Positions 31,931 through 39,837 of a stretch of 64,000 nucleotides of DNA are shown here, one piece after another. Origin of the DNA: CAVQUE01 sp046290435. GTDB taxonomy: Bacteria; Actinomycetota; Acidimicrobiia; Acidimicrobiales; UBA8592. The notes beneath the pieces are model-generated. The model had not been told where the DNA came from. It did no database searches and worked only from the letters and a program-made list of their open reading frames with translations. Made by a program: the position numbers and the translations under genes. The DNA is taken from NCBI GenBank assembly GCA_046290435.1, contig JBKAGO010000033.1, positions 62,001 to 126,000 on the forward strand, in the 5' to 3' direction. The first letter of the stretch is position 1, and each line of letters starts with the position of its first letter.

Positions 31931-33322
31931 ATGAGCCTGCGGTGGCGCCTCGCACTCACCATGGGAATCATCGTGGCCATAGCGGTGACGCTCGGCGGGT
32001 TGGGTGCGTACGCCTCGACACGGGCCGAGTTGCGCAGCGAGATCGACGCGTTCCTCGAGGCTCGTGTCGATTCGTTCGGCGAGGCCGGAAGCCGGCTGTT
32101 GTCCCCGCCGGGTAGATCGCTCGGGCTCGATCCTCGCGACCGCCTGGGAGGCCTTCGCCTGTTCGAGGCCGACTCGATCATCCAGGTCGTCGGACCGAAC
32201 GACAGGGTGCTCGTGGCCTTCGAGGGGGCCGACGCGCTGCCGGTGGATCCCGAGGCCCTCGCGGAGGTCCGCTCGACCGGCAGGGCCGTCTACCGAGATG
32301 TCGAGCTTCCCAGTGGCGCCCACCGGATGGTCACCGCACCCATCGGCCGAGGCGCGGTCGTGCAGGTCGCAAGGAGCCTCGCCGAAACCGACGATGCCCT
32401 CGCCGGTGTCCGCAATCGCCTGCTGTTCCTGGGAGTCCTCACGACCGCGGCGGCTGCTGCGGTGGGGTGGCTCACGGCTCGCCGCATCGCCGGACCCATC
32501 GAGGAGCTGGCCGACCGTGCCGAGCTCGTCGCCCGGACCCAGGAGCTGAACACGCCGTTCTCGACCTCGGGCCCCGAAGAGGTGGGCCGTCTCGCAGCAA
32601 GCCTCACGACGATGCTGGGCGCGCTGGACAGGTCGCGGGGCCAGCAGCGGCAGCTGGTCGCCGATGCCTCCCACGAGCTCCGCACACCGCTCACCACCCT
32701 GCGAGCCAGCGTCGAGCTCCTCCAACGTGACGACCTCGCGCCCGCCGACCGCGAACGGCTCCTCGCCACGCTCTCGGCGGAACTCGGCGAGCTGACCACC
32801 CTGGTCACCGAGATCGTCGACCTCGGCACCGATGCGGCGCGCACCGAGCCCGCACAGCACTGCGACATGCGCGACCTCGCCGACGCGGTGGCCGAGCGGG
32901 CCCGCCGACGTCACGATCGAGCGATCGAGGTGTCGGGTCCGCCCGCCGAGCTGATCGGTCAGCCGGTGATGCTCGATCGGGCGCTCACCAATCTCGTCGA
33001 CAACGCGGTGAAGTTCACCCCGGCCGACGCGCCGGTCGAGATCGTCGTCGAGCCCGGTCGGGTGGCCGTCCGTGATCACGGGCCCGGTATCGACGCGGCC
33101 GACCTGCCCCATGTGTTCGAACGCTTCTACCGATCGACGGCCGCACGGACGCTTCCCGGCTCGGGCCTCGGGCTTGCGATCGTGGCATACGTGGCCGAGG
33201 CCCACGGCGGCACGGCGTTCGCCCGCAACGCCGACGCGCCCGACGGCACTGATGGCGCCGTCGTCGGGTTCACGTTCGATCCGGGGCACCTCTCGTCGTC
33301 GCCGGACCCGGTCGGTGCCTGA
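31931..33322 (+). CDS. Sensor histidine kinase (MprB-like)
   Basis: 463 residues. TM1 at ~7-28, an extracellular sensor of ~135 residues (EIDAFLEARVDSFGEAG...), TM2 at ~163-182, HAMP (TARRIAGPIEELADRAELVA), HisKA with phospho-acceptor His248 in DASHELRTPLTTLRAS, and the ATPase domain with N box NLVDNAVKFTP, G1 HGPGIDAADL, F FERFYRS and G2 GSGLGLAIVAYV. All catalytic motifs are present. It phosphorylates the upstream response regulator. The signal is unknown; envelope stress would match the MprB resemblance, but that is inference. Downstream is a secreted protein likely in its regulon. Confidence 0.93.
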   Translation: MSLRWRLALTMGIIVAIAVTLGGLGAYASTRAELRSEIDAFLEARVDSFGEAGSRLLSPPGRSLGLDPRDRLGGLRLFEADSIIQVVGPNDRVLVAFEGADALPVDPEALAEVRSTGRAVYRDVELPSGAHRMVTAPIGRGAVVQVARSLAETDDALAGVRNRLLFLGVLTTAAAAAVGWLTARRIAGPIEELADRAELVARTQELNTPFSTSGPEEVGRLAASLTTMLGALDRSRGQQRQLVADASHELRTPLTTLRASVELLQRDDLAPADRERLLATLSAELGELTTLVTEIVDLGTDAARTEPAQHCDMRDLADAVAERARRRHDRAIEVSGPPAELIGQPVMLDRALTNLVDNAVKFTPADAPVEIVVEPGRVAVRDHGPGIDAADLPHVFERFYRSTAARTLPGSGLGLAIVAYVAEAHGGTAFARNADAPDGTDGAVVGFTFDPGHLSSSPDPVGA

Positions 33323-33502
33323 CAGCGGACAGCGGCCCGGCGACCGGCCGCGGCCTCTCGGGACTCTTCGGCGGGTAGGTCGACTTCTCGCCTTCGAAGC
33401 GTGGTCGTCTCGGCTCCTTCCTCGCAGACTCAGGGCGAGGTGGTGCCGATCGTTCTGTGGGCAGGGGTCCTTCGTCACCCGTTCCGCACAGCTCTTACAC
33501 AC

Positions 33503-33535
33503 TTCTGACGAACGGGGAAGCGGCCTCTGACGAAG
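33503..33535 (+). promoter_or_regulatory. Direct repeat of TCTGACGAA, 22-bp spacing, upstream of the secreted protein
   Basis: TTCTGACGAA (33503-33512) and CTCTGACGAAG (33525-33535) begin exactly 22 bp apart, about two helical turns, the arrangement used by OmpR-family dimers. The motif also occurs inverted before the response regulator. It is ~55 bp upstream of the secreted-protein ATG, so activation by the adjacent two-component system is likely. Confidence 0.55.
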
Positions 33536-33589
33536 CCCTCGCATCGTGGGGAGGGTCAAGCAAGCTCCCACCCGAAAGAGGAACCCCCC

Positions 33590-34279
33590 ATGAAGAAGTC
33601 ACTTGCCTCCATCACCGTCGCCGCATCGCTGCTCGGTGGTGCCGGCGGCGCCATCGTCTTCGCGCCGAACCTCGTGTCGGCCCAGACCGAGGCCGACACG
33701 ACCACCGAGGCTGAGGTCGACACGACCGCCGGGACCGACACGAGCACTGCTCCCGAGCGAGGCGCATGGCTCGCCGAGGTGTTGGACGGCCTGGTCGCCG
33801 ACGGCACCCTCACCGCCGCTCAGGCCGATGCGGTGGCCGACGCCATCGCCGAGGCCCGCTCCGAGCGTGGCGAGGGCCACTGGGGACGCGGCCACCGTGG
33901 CGAGGGTCTCGAGGAACTGACCGACCTCCTCGGCCTCGAACCCGCCGAGATCGCCGAGGCGTTGCGCTCCGGCGAGAGCCTCGCCGACATCGCCACCGCC
34001 CAGGGCGTCGATCCCCAGGAGGTCATCGACGCCATGGTCGAGCGTGTTGCCGAGCGCCTCGACGAGGCGGTTGCGGATGGTCGCATCGACGAAGATGCCG
34101 CAGCGGAGCGCCTCGCGGAGATGACCGAGCGCCTCACCGGCCGCGTCAACGGCGAACTGGACTTCGAGGGCCGCGGTGGCTTCGGACGCTTCGGTGACCG
34201 AGGCGACCGCCAATTCGGCGGTGGCCCGTTCGGCGGCCCCTTCGGCGACGGCAGCGCCGACGAGGACGCAGAGGGCTGA
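33590..34279 (+). CDS. Secreted acidic protein with helical repeat region, putative two-component target
   Basis: 229 residues. Signal peptide: MKKSLASITVAASLLGGAGGAIVF..., likely cleaved after VSAQ (~32). A Thr/Glu/Asp linker is followed by helices AWLAEVLDGLVADGTLTAAQADAVADAI, LEPAEIAEALRSGESLADIATAQGVDPQEVIDAMV and RLDEAVADGRIDEDAAAERLAEM, which resemble small tandem helical modules (YckD/SHOCT-like). The C-terminus is Gly/Arg/Phe rich (RGGFGRFGDRGDR). AGAGGAAC upstream of ATG 33590 is a good ribosome site. Not identified; possibly an envelope stress sensor or chaperone for the adjacent kinase, by analogy with Spy/CpxP-type arrangements. Located outside the membrane. Confidence 0.8.
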   Translation: MKKSLASITVAASLLGGAGGAIVFAPNLVSAQTEADTTTEAEVDTTAGTDTSTAPERGAWLAEVLDGLVADGTLTAAQADAVADAIAEARSERGEGHWGRGHRGEGLEELTDLLGLEPAEIAEALRSGESLADIATAQGVDPQEVIDAMVERVAERLDEAVADGRIDEDAAAERLAEMTERLTGRVNGELDFEGRGGFGRFGDRGDRQFGGGPFGGPFGDGSADEDAEG

Positions 34280-34281
34280 GC

Positions 34282-34298
34282 CGGCCGCCTCGGGCGGC
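34282..34298 (+). terminator. Hairpin after the secreted-protein gene
   Basis: GGCCGCC (34282-34288), loop TCG, GGCGGCC (34292-34298): a perfect 7-bp stem beginning 3 bp after the stop of the secreted-protein gene. It is GC-rich with no T tract. Confidence 0.45.
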
Positions 34299-34340
34299 CA
34301 CCCGAGGAGCGTCCGGTCAGCCGATCGACTCGCTCTCCCA

Positions 34341-34366
34341 GGGCCCGCAGCGAGAGCTGCGGGCCC
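34341..34366. terminator. Strong 11-bp-stem hairpin between convergent genes
   Basis: GGGCCCGCAGC (34341-34351), loop GAGA, GCTGCGGGCCC (34356-34366): a perfect stem with a GNRA-type tetraloop on the plus strand. It lies in the convergent gap between the secreted-protein gene (ends 34279) and the DUF3097 gene (ends 34489), so it may terminate both. Confidence 0.6.
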
Positions 34367-34488
34367 CGGCGCGCCGACGCAGCGGGTCGGCGCCACAGCG
34401 TTTGCCCGAGCCGGGGTGCGATCGGCGGTCGAGGTGGTCTGGGCAGTGGCGCACCCGCCGTCCGGTGCGCCGCCGGCCGCCTCGCCGG

Positions 34489-35316
34489 TCAGTGCTCCGG
34501 GACGGCGACGAAGTCGATCAGGCGCTCGACGGCGTTGATGAGCGGTGTCTCGAGGTCCTTGTAGCTGGTGACGGCGCCCAGGGTCTTCTTCCAGAAGAGC
34601 CCTGCGTTGTCCCGCACGCCGAGTGCGGCGAGCACGCCCTCCTTCCACGGCGTGCCCATCGGGACCGTGGGCCATGCGTCGATGCCGACGGTCTGGGGCC
34701 GGATGGCCTCCCAGATGTCGACGTAGGGATGCCCGGCGATCAACACGTTGGCGTCGTCGACCTCGGCGGCGATGCGCGACTCCTTCGAACCCGACACCAG
34801 GTGGTCGAGCAGCACGCCGAGTCGACGGCGCGGCCCGGGTTGGAACGACCGCACCAGCGCGGCGAGATCGTCGGCTCCCTCCATCTGCTCGACGACGATG
34901 CCCTCGATGCGCAGATCGTCGCCCCAGACCTTCTCGATCAGCTCGGCATCGTGGATGCCCTCGACGTAGATACGGCTCGCGCGGGCCATCCGGGCCGGCA
35001 CCGCACCGATGTCGATCGAACCCGATGCCGTGAACCGGACCTCGTCGTCGGCCGCCGCGACGAGCTTGCGCAGCGCGACCGGTCGACCCTGATGGGCGAA
35101 GGCGGCGTCGTCGGGTCGCCACCGATGATCGCGTCCGGTCGCGTCGCGCAGCACGATCTGCTGGCCCTGCACGTAGCGGGTGACCGTGCCCGTCGTGCCG
35201 GTCGACCGGTGGGTCAGCACCATCCCGATCTCGACGTTCATCGGCTCGGCCGACGGACCTCGCCGACGCGGTGCGTCCACGTCGATCGGCTCGGACAGGA
35301 TCCCGTCACTGCTCAT
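34489..35316 (-). CDS. DUF3097 protein
   Basis: 275 residues from ATG 35316, with GGAGG just upstream. A short N-terminal SH3-like part (VEIGMVLTHRSTGTTGTVTRYVQGQQIVLRD) is followed by a TOPRIM-like core: ASRIYVEGIHDAELIEKVWGDDLR (E-G-x-x-D), VEQMEGAD, LVSGSKESRIA and VLIAGHPYVDIW. This is the actinobacterial DUF3097 family; the E...DxD-like pattern hints at a nuclease or topoisomerase-like fold, but no activity is known to me. Single gene, convergent with the secreted protein and divergent from a small membrane protein. Confidence 0.85.
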   Translation of the reverse strand: MSSDGILSEPIDVDAPRRRGPSAEPMNVEIGMVLTHRSTGTTGTVTRYVQGQQIVLRDATGRDHRWRPDDAAFAHQGRPVALRKLVAAADDEVRFTASGSIDIGAVPARMARASRIYVEGIHDAELIEKVWGDDLRIEGIVVEQMEGADDLAALVRSFQPGPRRRLGVLLDHLVSGSKESRIAAEVDDANVLIAGHPYVDIWEAIRPQTVGIDAWPTVPMGTPWKEGVLAALGVRDNAGLFWKKTLGAVTSYKDLETPLINAVERLIDFVAVPEH

Positions 35317-35532
35317 GATGCCTCCTGGCCCCGCGGGCCGGCCGGCGGGTCCACTCGTCGCGCACGTCAGCCGGCGAGCGTAGGGGGAGTCCTCGCCGGT
35401 GGCGTGGCACGGCCGCGCTTCGGCGAGGGTGTTCCCCTCGAAGGTCGTCGGGGGGTAACATGGTCGACCAGGCCTGCGGTGCGGAGGCGCGGTCGCTGTC
35501 GCGACCCCTTCGATCGACCAGAAGGCCGGCCC

Positions 35533-35754
35533 ATGACCAAGAAGATGATGTACGGCGCGATCATGCTGTTCATGTTGTTCCTGATCACGGCGAACCCGAG
35601 CGGAACCGGCGAGAACGGACGCGAGTTCATCAGCTGGATGTCGAGCGGGTGGGACGACGCACGAGAGTTCGTCAGCTCGCTCGTGGGGGACGAGACCGTC
35701 GAACGCAACGAACTCGGCGAGGTTCCGATACCCACGGTCGAGGTCGTCGAGTAG
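35533..35754 (+). CDS. Small single-pass membrane protein
   Basis: 73 residues: MTKKMMYGAIMLFMLFLITA forms one TM helix with a basic N-terminus, followed by an acidic amphipathic tail (SWMSSGWDDAREFVSSL) and VPIPTVEVVE. The codon third positions are G/C as in neighbours, supporting real coding. There is no recognised family. It precedes the PH-domain membrane protein by 37 bp on the same strand, so the two are probably co-transcribed and may act together in the membrane. The start was chosen because the TM helix begins right there. Confidence 0.6.
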   Translation: MTKKMMYGAIMLFMLFLITANPSGTGENGREFISWMSSGWDDAREFVSSLVGDETVERNELGEVPIPTVEVVE

Positions 35755-35791
35755 CCGGCGGCTGCGACCCGACGCCGACAGGTCCGACCCG

Positions 35792-36421
35792 ATGCAGTGG
35801 CTGCTCGTCCCGCTCTCCGACGGAGACGTCCTCGTCGCGGACGAGCGCGTGTTGTACCGCAGCCGGCGCCACTGGATGGCTGTCGTGCCCGAGATCGTCC
35901 AGTTCTTCGCTGCGGCGCTGCTGTACCTGGTGCTGGTTCTCGGCGGCGCCATCGGTTCGGGGCTGGTGGTGTTCGCGTCCCTGGCGTTCGCCGTTGCGGT
36001 GCTCTACCCGTTGGTGCGCGGCGACCAGTGGCGTCGCGCGATGCCGTTCGGGGTCGCGGCCATCGCGTTCGCGGCCCTGGTGCTGGGAATGTCGCCGTTG
36101 GGGATCGGGTCGCTCGTCGTCATCGCCATGGCGGCGCGGGCAGCCATTCGGGTCCTGCGGTGGTCGTCGTTCCAGCGGACGTATCTGACCGACCGTCGGA
36201 TCATGGAGGTCGACGGGTTCCTCGGCACCAAGGTCAACTCGATGCCGCTCACGAAGGTGACCGACGTCGTGCTGCACCGTTCGGCGCTGGGCGAGATCCT
36301 CGGGTACGGCACGTTCAAGGTCGAGAACGCCGGCCAGGACCAGGCTCTGGGCCGCCTCGACTACCTCCTCGAGCCCGAACGTTTCCACCACCTCGTCGTC
36401 GAGGGACCCAGCTGGCTGTAG
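35792..36421 (+). CDS. Membrane protein with bacterial PH (bPH2) domain
   Basis: 209 residues. It starts with a short segment DGDVLVADERVLYRSRRHW typical of bPH2 proteins. Four TM helices come next (~28-120), then the bPH2 domain proper: FQRTYLTDRRIMEVDGFLGTKVNSMPLTKVTDVVLHRS, LGYGTFKVENAG, DYLLEPERFHHLV. The family (YdbS/YdbT-like, DUF304) sits in the cytoplasmic membrane, with roles in envelope homeostasis proposed but unproven. The next gene is convergent and the gap contains the interspersed palindrome at 36569-36656. Confidence 0.85.
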   Translation: MQWLLVPLSDGDVLVADERVLYRSRRHWMAVVPEIVQFFAAALLYLVLVLGGAIGSGLVVFASLAFAVAVLYPLVRGDQWRRAMPFGVAAIAFAALVLGMSPLGIGSLVVIAMAARAAIRVLRWSSFQRTYLTDRRIMEVDGFLGTKVNSMPLTKVTDVVLHRSALGEILGYGTFKVENAGQDQALGRLDYLLEPERFHHLVVEGPSWL

Positions 36422-36568
36422 TTCCTGGTCCGGCTCGTCTCGTGGTCTCGCGCCGGGATCTGCGGGTCTGGTGGCCCCGTGGCGTGTGGTCCGTTGGGTA
36501 CGTCGCCGGACGGTGTCGCCGGGCTGCGCAGCAGCGGCGTGGTGCGCTTGCCGGGCCGCAGAACCACT

Positions 36569-36656
36569 GGGGTCAAGTCTTACTTTCAACCAACTCGAGA
36601 CATGGCGGCCTCCGGGCTCGCCGACTCGGAGTTGGTTGAAAGAAAGACTTGACCCC
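36569..36656. repeat. Interspersed palindrome, GGGGTCAAGTC family, copy 2 (full length)
   Basis: 28-bp arms 36569-36596 (GGGGTCAAGTCTTAC, then TTTCAACCAACTC) and 36629-36656 differ from perfect symmetry at one position and flank a 32-base spacer with GGCGGCCTCCGGGCTCG. Copy 1 at 1634-1704 shares the arm and the spacer core. The architecture equals that of the GGGGTCAGACCCC element at 25759-25847. It lies between convergent genes. Confidence 0.93.
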
Positions 36657-36706
36657 TGCAGTTCGAGACTCGGCCGGCCTGGGACGGCCGGATTCGGCGA
36701 GCGAGG

Positions 36707-37015
36707 TCAGGTGAAGGTGTCGATGGCCAGCACCGATATCGCGAGGGCGGTGGCGCAGTACAGGATGATGGTCGCGAACTCCACGAGGAAGGGGCGTGCG
36801 CCCTGCACCACCATCGTGCGCGAGCGGCCGGCGAGTGCGGTGACGGTCAGCACCGTGGTGGCCAGCACCAGGACCAGCAGGCCGGCGCGGTCGCCGAGCC
36901 ACATGCCGGCTACGGCCCAGGCGGCGTAGACGAAGGCGATGGCGACGGCGTCGTAGAGGGGATCGTCGGCGGCGTCGACCGGTATCGCCAACGCATGTGG
37001 AGAGGGGTCGGACAT
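36707..37015 (-). CDS. Small three-helix membrane protein
   Basis: 102 residues with three hydrophobic segments: AVAIAFVYAAWAVAGMWLG, LVLVLATTVLTVTALA and FATIILYCATALAISVLAI. The N-terminus is soluble and acidic. No recognised domain. It is divergent from the amidohydrolase-like gene, with a 78-bp gap. The start is the first ATG. Codon usage matches neighbours. Cytoplasmic-membrane location is inferred from hydrophobicity. Confidence 0.6.
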   Translation of the reverse strand: MSDPSPHALAIPVDAADDPLYDAVAIAFVYAAWAVAGMWLGDRAGLLVLVLATTVLTVTALAGRSRTMVVQGARPFLVEFATIILYCATALAISVLAIDTFT

Positions 37016-37093
37016 GGCATCGATCGTGCCCGATTCCCCTCCCGGGCGACATGGGCGATCCCACCCGGCACACGCGCTCTACCATCGGCAGCC

Positions 37094-37984
37094 GTGACCG
37101 CACCTTTCGATCCCGGATCCGGCGCGGCCATCGTCGACGTCGTGGACACGATGGTCACGGTGCCGTCGTCTCGCGACGCATGGCAGAGTGCCTTCGCTGG
37201 GCTCATCCGAGATCCCGCGAGCGCCGGCGGCGCGCACCCGGCGTCGCATCTGTTCGCAGACGTTCCCGAGGTCGACGGCACAGCGGACTTCGTTGCGTAC
37301 CTGTTGGCCGAGATGGACCGCTACGGCATCGCCACGGCGCTGATGCCGGTGGCCGAGGGCGATCTGTGGGGCTGTCGTGGCGTCACCGAACACCCCGATC
37401 GGCTCGCCGGGGTGGCGATGGTCGATCCCAACGATCGGCGCACCCTCGCCGCGCTCGCCCGCCTCGTCGCCGACGGATCGGCGGTGGCCGCCGCCGTCTT
37501 TCCTGCCGGGACCTCACCCCAGGTCGGCCTCGGCGACGCCGCGATGTACCCGGTGTATGCCCGGTGCGTCGAGCTCGACCTCCCGATCCTCGTCAACGTC
37601 GGTGTCCCGGGGCCCCGCCTGCCGCTCGCAACGCAGCGCGTCGAGCCCCTCGACCAGGTGTGCCTCGACTTCGACGACCTCACCATCGTGACCCGTCACG
37701 GTGGCGAGCCGTGGGAGCGGCTGCTCGTCGAGCTAATGCGGCGTCATCGCAACCTCCACTACTCGACCAGCGCGTTCGCTCCCCGGCACTACCCCCAGGC
37801 GGTCATCGACTTCGCCAACCACGACGGCGCCGACCAGGTGCTCTACGCCGGCTACTTCCCGTCGGGTCTGAGCCTCGACCGGATCTTCTCCGAACTCCCG
37901 AACGTCCCGTTCGCGGATGCGACCTGGCCCCGGTTCCTGGGCGCCAACGCCCGGCGGATCTTCCGGCTCGACAGCCTGGGTTAG
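37094..37984 (+). CDS. Amidohydrolase-2-family protein with atypical metal site
   Basis: 296 residues from GTG 37094, a likely start because homologous sequence begins at AAIVDVVDTMVTVPS. TIM-barrel features: RYGIATALMPVA, RLAGVAMVDPND, LPILVNVGVPGPRLP, LTIVTRHGGEPW, YSTSAFAPRHYP, ADQVLYAGYFPSGLSLDRI, ARRIFRLD. In canonical members the first strand carries H-x-H and the last a D; here the first strand reads DTMV and the last GYFP, so both metal positions are altered, although HGGEPW keeps its His. I recall a subfamily with these segments, so this may be a genuine atypical group. Activity is not predictable. Confidence 0.8.
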   Translation: MTAPFDPGSGAAIVDVVDTMVTVPSSRDAWQSAFAGLIRDPASAGGAHPASHLFADVPEVDGTADFVAYLLAEMDRYGIATALMPVAEGDLWGCRGVTEHPDRLAGVAMVDPNDRRTLAALARLVADGSAVAAAVFPAGTSPQVGLGDAAMYPVYARCVELDLPILVNVGVPGPRLPLATQRVEPLDQVCLDFDDLTIVTRHGGEPWERLLVELMRRHRNLHYSTSAFAPRHYPQAVIDFANHDGADQVLYAGYFPSGLSLDRIFSELPNVPFADATWPRFLGANARRIFRLDSLG

Positions 37985-38006
37985 TGCGCCCCAGCGGCGG
38001 TGAGGC

Positions 38007-38561
38007 TCAGGCGTAGACCACGCAGGTGCCCGCGACCAGGTCGTGGACCGCTCGGCGCTTGTTGAAGAAGAACATCGCCATCGACAGCGGCAGCATCGGA
38101 AACATCACCAGTGTCCGCACCAGCGCCGCGGGGATCCCGGGCGCACGACTGCGATCGCGATCACGGACCACACGGGCGCCGGTGAGCACGAGGCCGAGGC
38201 TTCGGCCGGCCAACCCCAACAACACGACGCGGTTCACGAACCAGAACGTGCCGATCGCAGCGACGATGCCGGTGGCGTCACGCCAGGCCTCGAGATCCGA
38301 GCCGGGATGGGTGGCCCCCAGCGCCGATGCGATGCCGGTGATGATCACCACCGGCGCGGCGATGTCGATGCTCAGGGCCAGGCCCCGGGTGAACCAACCG
38401 GCCATCCGCAGACGCGAGGTGGTGTCGGTCCGAACGAACCCCGAGCGGCGCGCCGAGACCGCCACCGGCTCAGGGTTGCCGATGAACTGCTCACCGTCCC
38501 AGAATCGACGCGTGCCGGTGGGGTCGCCGGCAACCTGATACCAGCCCTCGGGCAGACCCAT
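38007..38561 (-). CDS. RDD-family membrane protein with N-terminal DUF2510-like segment
   Basis: 184 residues. The N-terminus MGLPEGWYQVAGDPTGTRRFWDGEQF is a DUF2510-type short domain (W-Y-x-D-P-x-G...RFWDG). From residue ~52 an RDD domain follows: RMAGWFTRGLALSIDIAAPVV, then NRVVLLGLAGRSLGLVLTGARVV, and finally KRRAVHDLVAGTCVVY (R...D...D). About three TM helices. The function of RDD proteins is uncertain; Na+/H+ antiport has been claimed for some. The divergent neighbour also has a DUF2510 domain, suggesting a functional pair. Confidence 0.85.
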   Translation of the reverse strand: MGLPEGWYQVAGDPTGTRRFWDGEQFIGNPEPVAVSARRSGFVRTDTTSRLRMAGWFTRGLALSIDIAAPVVIITGIASALGATHPGSDLEAWRDATGIVAAIGTFWFVNRVVLLGLAGRSLGLVLTGARVVRDRDRSRAPGIPAALVRTLVMFPMLPLSMAMFFFNKRRAVHDLVAGTCVVYA

Positions 38562-38696
38562 CGACGTTTCTCCTGCATCCTTTTCGAGACGATCGGCGGC
38601 CGATGGCCCGATTCGAGGCCTCTGCCGGGCGATGGGCCGAACGACCCACGTCGCGCCCGAGTCCTCGATCTGTGAGGCGCCGATCACGGGTGCACC

Positions 38697-39806
38697 GTGT
38701 TCGGAGCCGGCGTTCCCTATCGTGTGGCCGTGGTCCGCCCTCCGCTCCCGCCTCCGCCGCTGCTCGACGCCGGCTGGTATCCCGATCCGACGGGTCGCTA
38801 CGAGGCGCGCTATTGGGATGGCCGCAAGTGGTCGAGCCACATCTCCCATTACGGCGCCACCGGCTCCGATCCGGTCCTGCGGGCCCGTTTCGACTTCTGG
38901 TGGCTCCGTGCCGCCTTCCGGTTGGCGATGTGGGGGTTGGTGATCCTGGCCGGGTTCTGGGCCTACGACCGGTTCTGGCCCACCGACGACCGCGATCTCG
39001 AGGCCGACGCCGAGCTCGCCCGGACCGCGGTCGTCAACCAGCAGGGCCTGCCGGCGGGGTGGACGCCCGATTCCCGCACGGCGTTGTCGCCGCTGTCGCT
39101 CGAGGTCGTCGACGGCGAGGTCGTGCCCGCGACCTGCGAGCCGTTCGTCGACATCATCGACGACGCCTCCGACGAGCCCGTCACGGTTGCGTCGTGGGCG
39201 TCGGCGGACAAGGTGCGTGGCGTGGCCGAGGAGCTCATCGTGTGGGCGGATGCCGATCCGGCCGCACGTCACCTCGAGGAGCTGCGCGAGCCCGAGGCAG
39301 GCCCGTGCCTGGGCGAATTGTGGGTGGCGGCACTCGCCGAAGAGGATCGCCGGCTCACGGTCACCGCCGCGCAACCCCAGATCGACCCGTCCTTCGGCGA
39401 CGAAGCGCTGTGGTGGCGCCTGGTCGGCCAGATCGAGAGCGGCCTGCCCCTCGATCTGTACACCGATGTCCTGGTGGTGCGCGTCGACCGGGTGGTGGTC
39501 ACCTACCGATTCGCCTCGACGCTCGAACCGGTGGCCGTCGACGTGCAGCGCAACGTCATCGCCGCGCACGTCGGGCAGATCCAGTTGTTGTTGGCGGCCA
39601 TGGAGTTCGAGGCCGAAGACGGCGACGGCGACGGCGACACAGACGGCGACACAGACGGCGACACAGACGGCGACACCGATCCCGATGCACCGGCCGGTGA
39701 CGAAGCTCCCGCCGATGGGGTCGTACCGGCCGAGGGCGCGGTACCGGCGGACGCCGATGGCACAGATGAAGAGACCCCACCGGCCGACACCGGGGCCGGC
39801 GGATGA
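38697..39806 (+). CDS. DUF2510 membrane protein with Asp-rich C-terminal repeat
   Basis: 369 residues from GTG 38697; GTG 38724 is an alternative and no clear ribosome site distinguishes them. DUF2510 domain at ~25-50 (AGWYPDPTGRYEARYWDGRKW), one TM helix at ~78-95 (LAMWGLVILAGFWAYDRFW), then an extracytoplasmic domain of ~200 residues with a predicted alpha/beta pattern and two Cys (ATCEPF, GPCLGE) that could pair. Near the C-terminus lies a (DG-DT)n acidic repeat from a 12-bp tandem repeat, then a Pro/Ala/Glu tail. Not a known enzyme. It is followed after 31 bp by the BON-FAS1-OmpA gene. Confidence 0.7.
   Translation: MFGAGVPYRVAVVRPPLPPPPLLDAGWYPDPTGRYEARYWDGRKWSSHISHYGATGSDPVLRARFDFWWLRAAFRLAMWGLVILAGFWAYDRFWPTDDRDLEADAELARTAVVNQQGLPAGWTPDSRTALSPLSLEVVDGEVVPATCEPFVDIIDDASDEPVTVASWASADKVRGVAEELIVWADADPAARHLEELREPEAGPCLGELWVAALAEEDRRLTVTAAQPQIDPSFGDEALWWRLVGQIESGLPLDLYTDVLVVRVDRVVVTYRFASTLEPVAVDVQRNVIAAHVGQIQLLLAAMEFEAEDGDGDGDTDGDTDGDTDGDTDPDAPAGDEAPADGVVPAEGAVPADADGTDEETPPADTGAGG
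39618..39680 (+). repeat. Asp-rich 12-bp tandem repeat inside a coding region
   Basis: GACGGCGACACA occurs in four consecutive in-frame units (39630-39677, the last with ACC), preceded by GACGGC doublets from 39618. It encodes a D-G-D-T repeat, probably flexible and calcium-binding in look. Slippage-prone; copy number may vary between strains. Confidence 0.9.
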
Positions 39807-39837
39807 CCGCCCTCCACGCCGGTGGCGGAAGCACACG

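Noticed and set aside
38697..38730. Choosing a unique start for the DUF2510 protein
   Set aside because: GTG codons at 38697 and 38724 have no distinguishing ribosome site, so only the longer one is given, with that caveat.
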